A stretch of 64,000 nucleotides of DNA from an uncultured Collinsella sp. (GTDB taxonomy: Bacteria > Actinomycetota > Coriobacteriia > Coriobacteriales > Coriobacteriaceae), in contig CAUEQD010000006.1 of NCBI GenBank assembly GCA_959019945.1, forward strand, positions 1 to 64,000. The letters are read 5' to 3'. Both the position numbers and the translations under genes were made by a program. Positions 8,483-16,484 of this stretch are shown here, piece after piece. Position 1 is the stretch's first letter. Every line of letters begins with the position of its first letter. The notes beneath the pieces are model-generated. The model was given only the letters and a program-made list of their open reading frames with translations, was not told where the DNA came from and searched no databases.

Positions 8483-8931
8483 TACTCATCAACATCCAAA
8501 AAGTCATTCGTGGCGCCGACAAACTCCTGCATGTTTCTGACGATGCGGCCATCGTTTTCAATGCGGATTTCAAAGCTCTTCCAGGGGAATTTCATGATGT
8601 GGTATAAGGTCACCATCACATCCTGCTCTTTGCCGATCTTGAGTAGCCAGCGGGCACAGTTGTCTCCGCAGGTGGATGCGTTGAACACCATATTTGGGAG
8701 ATTGCGCACCAGCAGCAGCGTCTTAACGCCGCCGGACAGTTCGAGTGGGGTGATCGAGCCCAGCTGTTTGCTTACGATGTTGTGGGGACCGATGAGCTCT
8801 GATCCGTCCACGCTTTTAATAATCTGTGCGGCCATAGGGTCTTCGAACCATGAGTCCAAGTATGAGTTCCTAAAATAGGTTTCGGTATCGTAGATGGAAC
8901 CGGGGTAATCCCCCAGATGGATGCTTAACAT
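8482..8931 (-). CDS. DUF4869-like protein, copy 2
   Basis: A protein of 149 residues paralogous to that at 141-578. It keeps the opening MLSIHLGDYPGSIYDT, the block LELSGGVKTLLLV and the cysteine motif NASTCGDNCARW. ATG at 8931 is chosen because GGAGA lies just upstream and the N-terminus aligns with copy 1; a 30-residue extension from 9021 is not conserved. Its function is unknown to me. The conserved pairing with a P-loop protein in both copies suggests the two proteins act together. Confidence 0.75.
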   Translation of the reverse strand: MLSIHLGDYPGSIYDTETYFRNSYLDSWFEDPMAAQIIKSVDGSELIGPHNIVSKQLGSITPLELSGGVKTLLLVRNLPNMVFNASTCGDNCARWLLKIGKEQDVMVTLYHIMKFPWKSFEIRIENDGRIVRNMQEFVGATNDFLDVDE

Positions 8932-8970
8932 GCGCGTCTCCAGACGTTGTGTGACTGCAATGATTATATG

Positions 8971-9016
8971 CCAGTAATAAAGTGCCGCCAGTAGCGAGGT
9001 CGCTGCTGGCGGCACT
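8971..9016 (-). terminator. Hairpin ending the aro operon
   Basis: A 16-bp stem with one wobble (8981-8996 with 9001-9016) and a T-rich stretch on the minus strand after it. It lies between aroQ and the upstream end of the module and probably ends the aro transcript. Confidence 0.65.
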
Positions 9017-9061
9017 GGCATTATTAGCGTGTGAATCGCGTTGATGGATTTGCTCGCGAGG

Positions 9062-9499
9062 CTACTTTTCGAGACGTTCCCTCAGCAGCTCCAGCGCGTG
9101 GGCGTAGCCTTGCAGGCCCTCGCCGGTGATGGTGGCGAAGCAGGCTAGGCGGGCGTAGCTCACCTGGCGGAAGTCTTCGCGCATCTCTACGGCGCTGATG
9201 TGCACCTCGACGGCAGGGATGGCAACGGCCTTGAGGGCGTCGAGGATCGCCACGCTCGTATGCGTGTAGGCAGCCGGGTTGATGACGATGCCGTCGACCT
9301 TGCCGTAGGCCTCCTGGATCTTGTCGACGATGTTGCCCTCGTGGTTGGACTGGAAGACCTCGACCTCGTCGAAGCCCTGTGCGGCGCCCGCTTCCTGGCA
9401 GATCTGCACTAAGCGGTCGTAGTTGTCGCTGCCATAGATGCCCGGCTCGCGAATGCCGAGCATGTTGAGGTTGGGGCCGTTGATGACGAGTGCTTTCAT
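9062..9499 (-). CDS. aroQ: Type II 3-dehydroquinate dehydratase
   Basis: A protein of 145 residues, the usual length. It has the signature start ALVINGPNLNMLGIREPGIYG (residues 3-23), the tyrosine of the flexible loop, INPAAYTHTSVAI and VEVHIS. It dehydrates 3-dehydroquinate to 3-dehydroshikimate in the shikimate pathway. AAGGAA precedes the ATG. It is the last gene of the aromatic operon and is separated from aroEK by a hairpin at 9522-9564, which may lower its expression relative to the upstream genes. Confidence 0.95.
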   Translation of the reverse strand: MKALVINGPNLNMLGIREPGIYGSDNYDRLVQICQEAGAAQGFDEVEVFQSNHEGNIVDKIQEAYGKVDGIVINPAAYTHTSVAILDALKAVAIPAVEVHISAVEMREDFRQVSYARLACFATITGEGLQGYAHALELLRERLEK

Positions 9500-9521
9500 G
9501 GTTGCTTCCTTTGCAGTCGAG

Positions 9522-9564
9522 AAACCACCACAAAGGTGCCTGTCCCCTTTGTGGTGGTTTTTTT
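9522..9564. repeat. Intercistronic hairpin, possible dispersed palindromic repeat
   Basis: A 15-bp perfect stem (9522-9536 with 9546-9560) encloses a short loop and is followed on the plus strand by seven T. It sits between two minus-strand genes, aroEK and aroQ, so it is not simply their terminator. I recall similar arms in intergenic palindromes of gut actinobacteria, but cannot verify this. Confidence 0.55.
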
Positions 9565-10813
9565 AGAGAGCGGGTGGGAGGGTGTCGAGGAGGGCTTGGG
9601 CGGTATTGGCGGCGCAGACGCGTGAGTCGATGATGTGGTCGGCCCAGGCGCGGTAGCGTGGCATACGTTGTTCCGCGAGCTTATCGATGCCGTCGCGTGC
9701 GGTGATGGGGCGGCCCTTGTGGGCGAGCTCTTCGAGCTTGCGGTTGAGCATCACAATTTTGCTGTTCTGGTGCAGCAGCGGATAGTTCTCGTCTCGCGTG
9801 ACCACGCCACCGCCGGTGGAAAGCACCAGGCCGCTGCGCTTGGAGATGTCGGAGAGCGCCGCCGTTTCCTGCTCGCGGAAGGCCGCCTCGCCGCGCTCGA
9901 CGATATAGTCGGCGCAGGGCATCCCCAGGCGTTCCTCAAGCGCGCGATCCAGGTCGATGTGCTCTCGCCCCGTGAGCAGGGCAATCTGCTCACCCACGCG
10001 GGTCTTGCCCGAGCCCGGCATGCCGATCAGCGCGATGTTCTGTTCGCGGCGTGACAAGCGCTCCGTTACGTCCAGGATGCGCTCGCGCGGGGTGACCTGG
10101 CCGGTATAGCGCTCGACGGCCTGTGCCGCTTGGGCCACGAGCATCAGCAGGCCGCCGATGCAGGGGATACCGCGGCGCTCGGCCTCGAGCATGAGTCCCG
10201 TGCGGGCGGGGTTGTAGACAATGTCGATAACGCCTTCGAGCGCATTGAGCCCTTCGAGCGTGCAAGGCGCGTCGGGGCAATGGGGGAACATGCCGGCGGG
10301 CGTGCAGTTGACGAGTAGGGCGGCGTCGGACTGCTGCACGATGTTGCCGTAGTTGACCTCGCTCGTGCGACCCACGGGCACAACGATGGCGCCCAGGTCT
10401 CCCAGCACCATCGTTGCCGTGGTGCCGGCGCCACCGGTGGCTCCGAGCACGAGGGCCTTCTTGCCGGCAACCTCCACACCCAACTCCTCAACCAGGCATT
10501 GGAAGCCAAAGTAGTCGGTGTTGTCGCCGCGCAGGCGGCCGTCGGGCAGGCGCGTGATGGTGTTGACGTTGCCCATACGCTCAGCGAGCGGGCTCAGCTC
10601 GTCCAGGTACTCCATGACGGCGCGCTTGTAAGGGATAGTCACGTTGGTGCCCTCCCACTCTTCGCCCGTCATAAAGGCCGCGAGGTCCTCAGGCTCGCGC
10701 TCAAATCGCACGTACTCGAGCCCAGCGAGCTCTTTGTAGATGGTCGGGGTGTAGCTGTGGCCCAGCACGCGGCCCAGCACGCCGTAGGGGCGGGTTGCGG
10801 CGGTATCGGTCAT
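9563..10813 (-). CDS. aroEK: Fused shikimate dehydrogenase / shikimate kinase
   Basis: A protein of 416 residues. The N-terminal part (about 1-255) is AroE: a shikimate-binding start (GVLGRVLGHSYTPTIY), NVTIPYK with the catalytic lysine, and the NADP fold LVLGATGGAGTTA. The C-terminal part (about 258-416) is AroK: Walker A ALIGMPGSGKTRVG, DLDRALEE and STGGGVV. It carries out two consecutive steps, 3-dehydroshikimate to shikimate to shikimate 3-phosphate. GGAGGT precedes the ATG, which directly abuts the pheA stop. The fusion is unusual outside a few lineages. Confidence 0.93.
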   Translation of the reverse strand: MTDTAATRPYGVLGRVLGHSYTPTIYKELAGLEYVRFEREPEDLAAFMTGEEWEGTNVTIPYKRAVMEYLDELSPLAERMGNVNTITRLPDGRLRGDNTDYFGFQCLVEELGVEVAGKKALVLGATGGAGTTATMVLGDLGAIVVPVGRTSEVNYGNIVQQSDAALLVNCTPAGMFPHCPDAPCTLEGLNALEGVIDIVYNPARTGLMLEAERRGIPCIGGLLMLVAQAAQAVERYTGQVTPRERILDVTERLSRREQNIALIGMPGSGKTRVGEQIALLTGREHIDLDRALEERLGMPCADYIVERGEAAFREQETAALSDISKRSGLVLSTGGGVVTRDENYPLLHQNSKIVMLNRKLEELAHKGRPITARDGIDKLAEQRMPRYRAWADHIIDSRVCAANTAQALLDTLPPAL

Positions 10814-11959
10814 CTAGAGCACCTCCGTGTAGCTGCCAAAGTAGGTGAAGCTCTCGCACACGTCGTCGATGGAATCGAGCAGGTCGTCGAGGGCCTTGCT
10901 GCCAAAGGGGCAGTCCAGATCAAAGTAGAACATAAACTCAAAGTCGTGGCCGGGGATGGGGCGGCTCTCGAGTTTGATGAGGTTGATGTTGAGCGCGTAG
11001 AAGCGCTCGAGCACGCGATAGAGGGCACCCGGCTCATTGGCCGTGGTGATCATGAGCGAGGTACGGTTGGCACCGGGATAGACGCGTGGCTCGCGGCTGA
11101 TGACGACAAAGCGTGTGTAGTTGTTGTCCGAGTCCTGGATGTTGGACTCCAGCACCTCCAGGCCATAGAGTGTCGCGCAGCTGCGCGATGCGATGGCGGC
11201 AACATCGGTGCGCCCGGAGCTGGCGACCATCTCGGCCGACATGGCGGTGTTGGGGTACTTGGTGGCGTGCAGGTCGTGGGACTCGATAAAGCCGGCACAC
11301 TGGGCAATGGCTTGGCCGTGGCTGTAGACCTCGCGCACGTCGGCGAGCTTAGTGCCGGGCTTGACGAGCAGATTGTGGTCGATCTTGAGGCGAAGCGAGC
11401 GCACGATGTGGAAGTCGAACTGGGCGAGCAGGTCGTAGACGGCGTTGACCGAGCCGGCGGTGGAGTTCTCGATGGGCAGCACGCCAAACTCGCAGAAGCC
11501 GTCGCGCACAGCGCGCATAACGCCTTCGAAGGTCTCGAAAAACGCGATGTCGGGCACGTCGAAGAGTTTGCACGCGGCGATTTGGCTGTAGGCACCTTCG
11601 ACGCCCTGGCAGGCGACGGTTGCCGTCTGGGGGAAGGGTGTGTCAAAGGCTGCGGCCATGGCATGGGCCTTTTGCGACACCGTGATGCCCTTGAGCTCGT
11701 TGATGTAGCGCTGCTGCTCGGCCTTGCTCATGCTCATGAGGAGACGGAACAGGGTGATGGTCTGCGCCTTGTAGCGCTCGGGCGCGCGGCTGGCGAGGTT
11801 GTTGAGCTTGGAGCGCTCACGGGCGGGGTCGAAGACGGCCTTGCCCATCTCGATTTTTGACTTGGCTACCTCGGTGGCAATGTCCATTCGCTCGACAAAG
11901 CTGTTGAGGAGCGTGGTGTCGATGCCATCGATGGCCTGGCGGATGTCAGCAAGGTCCAT
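10814..11959 (-). CDS. pheA: Bifunctional chorismate mutase / prephenate dehydratase
   Basis: A protein of 381 residues. It has an AroQ-type chorismate mutase domain (about 1-90, LADIRQAIDGIDTTLLNSF), a prephenate dehydratase domain (about 105-285, with ACQGVEGAYSQIAA, LPIENSTAGSV and the threonine motif NYTRFVVI) and a C-terminal ACT domain (TANEPGALYRVLERF, then ESRPIPG), which is the usual phenylalanine-sensing site. It converts chorismate via prephenate to phenylpyruvate. The start at 11959 fits the domain N-terminus and a GAAAGGGG ribosome site. Feedback inhibition by phenylalanine is expected from the ACT motif. Confidence 0.94.
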   Translation of the reverse strand: MDLADIRQAIDGIDTTLLNSFVERMDIATEVAKSKIEMGKAVFDPARERSKLNNLASRAPERYKAQTITLFRLLMSMSKAEQQRYINELKGITVSQKAHAMAAAFDTPFPQTATVACQGVEGAYSQIAACKLFDVPDIAFFETFEGVMRAVRDGFCEFGVLPIENSTAGSVNAVYDLLAQFDFHIVRSLRLKIDHNLLVKPGTKLADVREVYSHGQAIAQCAGFIESHDLHATKYPNTAMSAEMVASSGRTDVAAIASRSCATLYGLEVLESNIQDSDNNYTRFVVISREPRVYPGANRTSLMITTANEPGALYRVLERFYALNINLIKLESRPIPGHDFEFMFYFDLDCPFGSKALDDLLDSIDDVCESFTYFGSYTEVL

Positions 11960-12012
11960 GGAGGCCCCTTTCACGTAACGGCTGAGTTGGCAGGCAACCC
12001 AGGTGAGTCGGG

Positions 12013-13110
12013 TTAGAGCTGGGCGGCGTCCTCGAGGAGAGCGTCCCAGATGGCGAGGGCGGCAGCTGCTTCGGCTACGGGGACGGCTCGGGGGACGATG
12101 CAGGGATCGTGGCGGCCGTGGATCGAGAGCTCGGCATTTTCCATGGCGTCCATGTCTACGGTCTGCTGCTCGCGGCCAATCGAGGGCGTTGGCTTTACGG
12201 CCATGCGCCACATGACGGGCGCGCCGGTCGAAATACCGCCCAGGATGCCGCCGGCGTTGTTGGACTCAACCTCGATCTCACCGGTCTCGGCGTCGATGCG
12301 ATACGGATCGTTGTTCTCGCTGCCGCGCATGGCGGCCACGGCAAAGCCCATGCCAAACTCCACGCCCTTTACGGCGGGAATGCCAAACGCGATTTGCGCG
12401 ATGCGGTTCTCGATGCCGTCGAACATGGGGTCGCCGATGCCCGCGGGAAGCCCGTAAATGCCGCACTCCACGATGCCGCCGATACTGTCGAGTTCGTCGC
12501 GCGCGGCAAGAATCTCCTCGCGCATGCGGCCGGCTGCGGCGGCGTCAATGCACGGCAGATCGTTCGTAAGGATCGCCTTGCGGTCGGCCTCGCGATAGAC
12601 CATATCGTCCATGGGCAGGTCGGAGATGCCGCCGATCTGCGCGACGTGCGCCATGACCTGAATGCCGCGGGCCTCGAGTGCCTGCAGCGCAATGCCGCCG
12701 GCGATGCATAAGGGGGCCGTTAGGCGGCCGGAAAAATGCCCGCCACCAGCGACATCGTGCATGTTGTGGTACTTCACGCGCGCAGGGAAGTCCGCATGTC
12801 CGGGACGGGGCTTGCGGCGCAGCTCGGAGTAATCCTTGGAGCGCGTGTTGGTGTTCTCGATAATCGCTGCGATGGGTGCACCAGTGGTATGTCCATCGAC
12901 CACACCGGCAATGATATGCGCGGCGTCGGCCTCGCGGCGCTTGGTTGCGGTCTCGTCGCGACCGGGGGCACGGCGGTCCAAAAAAGTCTGCAGCACATCT
13001 TGGTCAACGGCGATACCCGCGGGGATGCCGTCGAGTGAGCAGCCGATAGCAGGGGAGTGCGACTGGCCGAAAATGCTCAGATGTAAAACGTTGCCAAAGG
13101 TCGAGGACAT
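12013..13110 (-). CDS. aroC: Chorismate synthase
   Basis: A protein of 365 residues with the family start FGNVLHLSIFGQSHSPAIG, the RRRxP-type region RAPGRDETATKRREAD, RPGHADFPARVKY and GGGHFSGRLTAPL. It converts EPSP to chorismate using reduced FMN. GGAGG lies upstream of the ATG. The gene lies 1 base downstream of aroA and 53 bases upstream of pheA in the operon. Confidence 0.96.
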   Translation of the reverse strand: MSSTFGNVLHLSIFGQSHSPAIGCSLDGIPAGIAVDQDVLQTFLDRRAPGRDETATKRREADAAHIIAGVVDGHTTGAPIAAIIENTNTRSKDYSELRRKPRPGHADFPARVKYHNMHDVAGGGHFSGRLTAPLCIAGGIALQALEARGIQVMAHVAQIGGISDLPMDDMVYREADRKAILTNDLPCIDAAAAGRMREEILAARDELDSIGGIVECGIYGLPAGIGDPMFDGIENRIAQIAFGIPAVKGVEFGMGFAVAAMRGSENNDPYRIDAETGEIEVESNNAGGILGGISTGAPVMWRMAVKPTPSIGREQQTVDMDAMENAELSIHGRHDPCIVPRAVPVAEAAAALAIWDALLEDAAQL

Positions 13111-13111
13111 G

Positions 13112-14431
13112 CTATTCCTCCTCGAGCGTGACCTTGCCGCCCAGCAGGCGGTAGTGGTCGAAGAAATCGGGATAGGACTTGTTGACGGCCTCGGCGCCGT
13201 GGATCACGACCTCGCCGGTGGCACGGCTCGCGGCGATGGCGGCCATCATGGCGATGCGGTGGTCGTTGTGCGAATCGACCTCACCGCCGGTGAAGGCATC
13301 GACGCCCTTGATGATGAGGTCGTCACCGGCGATGCGCACCTGCGCGCCCAGCGCGGTGAGCTCGCGGGTGGTGGTGGCCAGGCGGTCGGATTCCTTGATA
13401 CGCAGACGGGCGCAATCGCGGATGAACGTGCGGCCCTGAGCCAGCGAGGCAACGGCCGAGATAACGGGCACCAGGTCGGGGATGTCGTGGGCGCTCATCT
13501 CAAAGCCGGCGAGCTTGTCGGACTGCACGGTGGCGGCGTTGGTGGAGCGCACGATGCGGGCGCCAAAGCGCGAAAGCGCGGCAAGCACGTTGCGGTCGCC
13601 CTGCGCGGAGCTCAGCGACACGCCCTCCACGGTGATGGGGTCGCATCCGATGGCGCCAGCGCACAACCAAAAGGCGGCGTTGGACCAGTCGCCCTCGACG
13701 GCCACGCTGCCGGGCGTGCGGTACGAGCCACTGCTCACGCGGAAGTTCGTGACCTCGGGCTGACCGTCCTTGGCGGGAATGCGCTCGACGTTGACCTCAA
13801 CGCCAAAGGCCTTCATGGCCTGGATCGTCAGGTTGATGTAGGGGCGGCTCTCAATGAGGCCGGTCACCTGCACGCAGGAGGGCTGGGCGAGCAACGGGGC
13901 TGCCAGCAGCAGGCCCGAGATGTACTGCGAGCTCACATTGCCCGGCAGCACAAAGGTGCCCGGGCGCATGCGTCCGCTTGTCTTGAGCGGAAAACCACCC
14001 AGACCCTGTAGGTCGCAGCCGGCGGCGATGATCTCGTCCGAGAGCGGGGAGAGCGGGCGTGCGCCCAGACGACCCTGGCCCACAAAGGTGGCCTCTGCGC
14101 CCATCGCGCAGGCGACGGGCAACATAAAGCGGAGTGTGGAGCCGCTTTCGCCGCAGTCAAGCGTGCCGCCGGCAAGGGCCTTGAGCAGGCCAAACTCAAC
14201 ACTCTTCATGGTGGGGTGAACCTGGAAGCCGTCCTCGACGGTCTCGATGCGGGCACCCAGGGCCGTAAGGCAACGCACCGTAGCCTCGATGTCGGCGCAG
14301 GTGGTGTTGCAGGTGACGTGCGTCTCGCCGTTGGCAAGCGCAGCGCAGATGATCAGGCGATGCGCCATCGACTTGGACGCGATGGCGGGAACGGTGCCCT
14401 TAAGCGGGGACGGGGTGATGCGGGCTAGCAT
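13112..14431 (-). CDS. aroA: EPSP synthase (3-phosphoshikimate 1-carboxyvinyltransferase)
   Basis: A protein of 439 residues, the normal length, with SKSMAHRLIICAALA near the N-terminus, DCGESGSTLRFMLPVACA (the phosphoenolpyruvate/glyphosate region) and the C-terminal RLRIKESDRL and DHRIAMM blocks. It adds enolpyruvate to shikimate 3-phosphate. The family NGGTxxR-type segment appears here as DCGESGSTLR, as in class II or divergent enzymes. The start overlaps the aroB end by 7 bases, and AAGGGAGA in aroB serves as its ribosome site. Confidence 0.95.
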   Translation of the reverse strand: MLARITPSPLKGTVPAIASKSMAHRLIICAALANGETHVTCNTTCADIEATVRCLTALGARIETVEDGFQVHPTMKSVEFGLLKALAGGTLDCGESGSTLRFMLPVACAMGAEATFVGQGRLGARPLSPLSDEIIAAGCDLQGLGGFPLKTSGRMRPGTFVLPGNVSSQYISGLLLAAPLLAQPSCVQVTGLIESRPYINLTIQAMKAFGVEVNVERIPAKDGQPEVTNFRVSSGSYRTPGSVAVEGDWSNAAFWLCAGAIGCDPITVEGVSLSSAQGDRNVLAALSRFGARIVRSTNAATVQSDKLAGFEMSAHDIPDLVPVISAVASLAQGRTFIRDCARLRIKESDRLATTTRELTALGAQVRIAGDDLIIKGVDAFTGGEVDSHNDHRIAMMAAIAASRATGEVVIHGAEAVNKSYPDFFDHYRLLGGKVTLEEE

Positions 14432-15531
14432 GCGGATGCGTCTCCCTTCTGGCCGAGGCCCTCGGCAATGAGTTCGTGGAAAGTGGAAAGCGGCGTGCGG
14501 TCGATGCTGCAGCGGCCAATGCCGTGCGGAATCACCAGGTCGATGGTGTCGCCCGCGCGCTTCTTGTCGTGGAGCGCCTCGGCAAAGACGGCATCGGCAT
14601 CGAGGTCGCAGCGGGTCTTGAGGCCGTGGCGGGCGCAGAGTTCCTCAATACGACCGGGCAGTGCAGCATCGCAAACGCCGTGCAGGGCCGCGGCGCGCGT
14701 GATGATGCCCATGCCGATCGACACGCAGTTGCCGTGTCCGAGTTCAAAGTGCTCGCAGGCCTCGACGGCGTGTCCGGCGCTGTGTCCAAAGTTGAGCAGC
14801 TTGCGCTGGTTGGTTTCGTGCTCGTCGGCGACGACCACGGCGCGCTTGATGTCGATGTTGCGGGCGATGATGAGTGCTACGCGGGCCACATCGCGGTTGA
14901 GCAGCTCCAGCGTGAGCGGGGTCTTCTCCAGCTCGGCGAAAAGCTCCGGGTCGGCGATCACGACGTGCTTGACGACCTCGCCGCAGCCGTCGGCGAACTG
15001 CTCGGGCGTGAGGGTGGCCAGGCACCCCACGTCGGCGATAACCACGCTCGGCTGCCAAAAGGCGCCGGCCAAGTTCTTGCCGGCAGCCAGGTCGATGGCG
15101 GTCTTGCCGCCCACCGACGAATCCACCATGGCGAGCAGGCTCGTCGGGATCTGCACAAACTTGCAGCCGCGCATGTAGGTCGCGGCCACAAAGCCCGCCA
15201 CATCGCCCACGACGCCGCCCCCGAGTGCCACGATCACGTCGGAGCGCGAAAGCTCGTGCTCGGCCACAAACTCCAAAATGGCAACATAGGTTTCGGCGCG
15301 CTTATGGGCCTCGCCGGCCTCGAAGGTGCAGATGCTCACCTCGTAGCCTGACGCCTCCAGGCTCTGCTTAACGGGCATCTGGTAGAGCGGGCCCACGTTG
15401 GTGTCCGTCACGATGACGGCCTTGGTGCCGCCAGCAGTGGCGCGCACGAGCGGTCCCGCCTGCTCCAGCAAAAACGTGCCAACATGCACCTGGTAGGGGC
15501 GTGCAGTGTCGATATCGATGGTAATCGCCAT
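14425..15531 (-). CDS. aroB: 3-dehydroquinate synthase
   Basis: A protein of 368 residues with VIVALGGGVVGDVAGFVAAT, the NAD and substrate site GGKTAIDL...KNLAGAFWQP, and the zinc-binding HE/GHSAGHA region (LLNFGHSAGHAVEA). It cyclises DAHP to 3-dehydroquinate. AAAGGA precedes the ATG with 9-base spacing. It overlaps aroA by 7 bases, which points to translational coupling. Confidence 0.95.
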   Translation of the reverse strand: MAITIDIDTARPYQVHVGTFLLEQAGPLVRATAGGTKAVIVTDTNVGPLYQMPVKQSLEASGYEVSICTFEAGEAHKRAETYVAILEFVAEHELSRSDVIVALGGGVVGDVAGFVAATYMRGCKFVQIPTSLLAMVDSSVGGKTAIDLAAGKNLAGAFWQPSVVIADVGCLATLTPEQFADGCGEVVKHVVIADPELFAELEKTPLTLELLNRDVARVALIIARNIDIKRAVVVADEHETNQRKLLNFGHSAGHAVEACEHFELGHGNCVSIGMGIITRAAALHGVCDAALPGRIEELCARHGLKTRCDLDADAVFAEALHDKKRAGDTIDLVIPHGIGRCSIDRTPLSTFHELIAEGLGQKGDASAC

Positions 15532-15567
15532 AAGCTTCGGTCCTTTCGACCTGGCGTGATAGGTGGT

Positions 15568-16482
15568 CTAGTGGGAGGCCTCGTCGTCGAGTGCGCGCTT
15601 AATGCGGTCGCCCTCGGCAAGGAGATTCTCCAGATAGCGCTGGTCGCGCTCCTTGAGCGCACGGCTGTAGGCGCCAAGCGACTCGATCAGATGGTCGATC
15701 TCGAAGGCGAGCGCGTCGGCGTCGTCGATCATGAGCTCGGACCACATTTGCGGGTTGAGGTGCGCCACACGGGTGAGATCGCGATAGCTACCGGCCGAAA
15801 AGCCGTGGTGGACCTGGGCAGTGGGGCTCTTAACATAGGCGTTGGATACCACGTGCGCAAGCTGGCTCGTGAAGGCGATGACGCGGTCGTGCTCGGCGGC
15901 GCTGGTCACGCTGAACTTGCCAAAGCCCAGGGGGCGCACCATCTCGCGCACCTGGCCCAAAAGCTCCAGCTTAAGTGCATCGTCCACCGCGGGCGGCACG
16001 AGCACGAGCGGGGCGCCCTGGAACAGGTCGGCGCGGGAGTGCGCATAGCCCGAGTACTGCGTGCCCGCCATGGGGTGCGCACCCACAAAGTAAAAGCCGT
16101 GCTCGCGGGCAAGCTCAAAGGCGCGCTCGCACACGATGCCCTTGACACCCACCGTGTCGATCACCACGGGACCCATGATGGCGTCGGTGTCGGTGGCGTC
16201 GGCGAGCGCCTGGGCGTGCGCCTCGAGCCACTCGATGCATGCCTCGGGATAGCAGGCAAGGACGATGATGTCGCATTCGCCGAGTGTCTTGTCGTTGAGC
16301 TCTCCGGCGACAGTGCCCATGCTGGCGGCCGTCATGACATCGTCATCGGGGTCCCAGGCCAGCACGCGAACGCCCGCCTGCGCATAGCCGCGGGCAAAAC
16401 TGCCGCCGATGAGGCCCAGGCCCACGATGCCGGCGCACTTAGGGCCGCCCTGGTTAACGCGCGCGTTTCTCACCGTACCCAC
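15568..16482 (-). CDS. tyrA: Prephenate dehydrogenase
   Basis: A protein of 304 residues. The NAD-binding motif GIVGLGLIGGSFARG (about residues 18-32) is followed by the TyrA signature HPMAGTQYSGY (GAHPMAG) and a helical dimerisation half. It oxidises prephenate to 4-hydroxyphenylpyruvate, the tyrosine branch. No C-terminal ACT domain is visible. The GTG at 16482 has GGAG 6 bases upstream, inside the aroF stop region, only 2 bases after aroF. Confidence 0.92.
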   Translation of the reverse strand: MGTVRNARVNQGGPKCAGIVGLGLIGGSFARGYAQAGVRVLAWDPDDDVMTAASMGTVAGELNDKTLGECDIIVLACYPEACIEWLEAHAQALADATDTDAIMGPVVIDTVGVKGIVCERAFELAREHGFYFVGAHPMAGTQYSGYAHSRADLFQGAPLVLVPPAVDDALKLELLGQVREMVRPLGFGKFSVTSAAEHDRVIAFTSQLAHVVSNAYVKSPTAQVHHGFSAGSYRDLTRVAHLNPQMWSELMIDDADALAFEIDHLIESLGAYSRALKERDQRYLENLLAEGDRIKRALDDEASH

Positions 16483-16484
16483 GG

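Noticed and set aside
7097..8931. tRNA-Arg(UCU) as attachment site of an integrated element carrying the second DUF4869 module
   Set aside because: No integrase, no repeated tRNA 3-prime end near 9 kb, and the module borders look like ordinary terminators.
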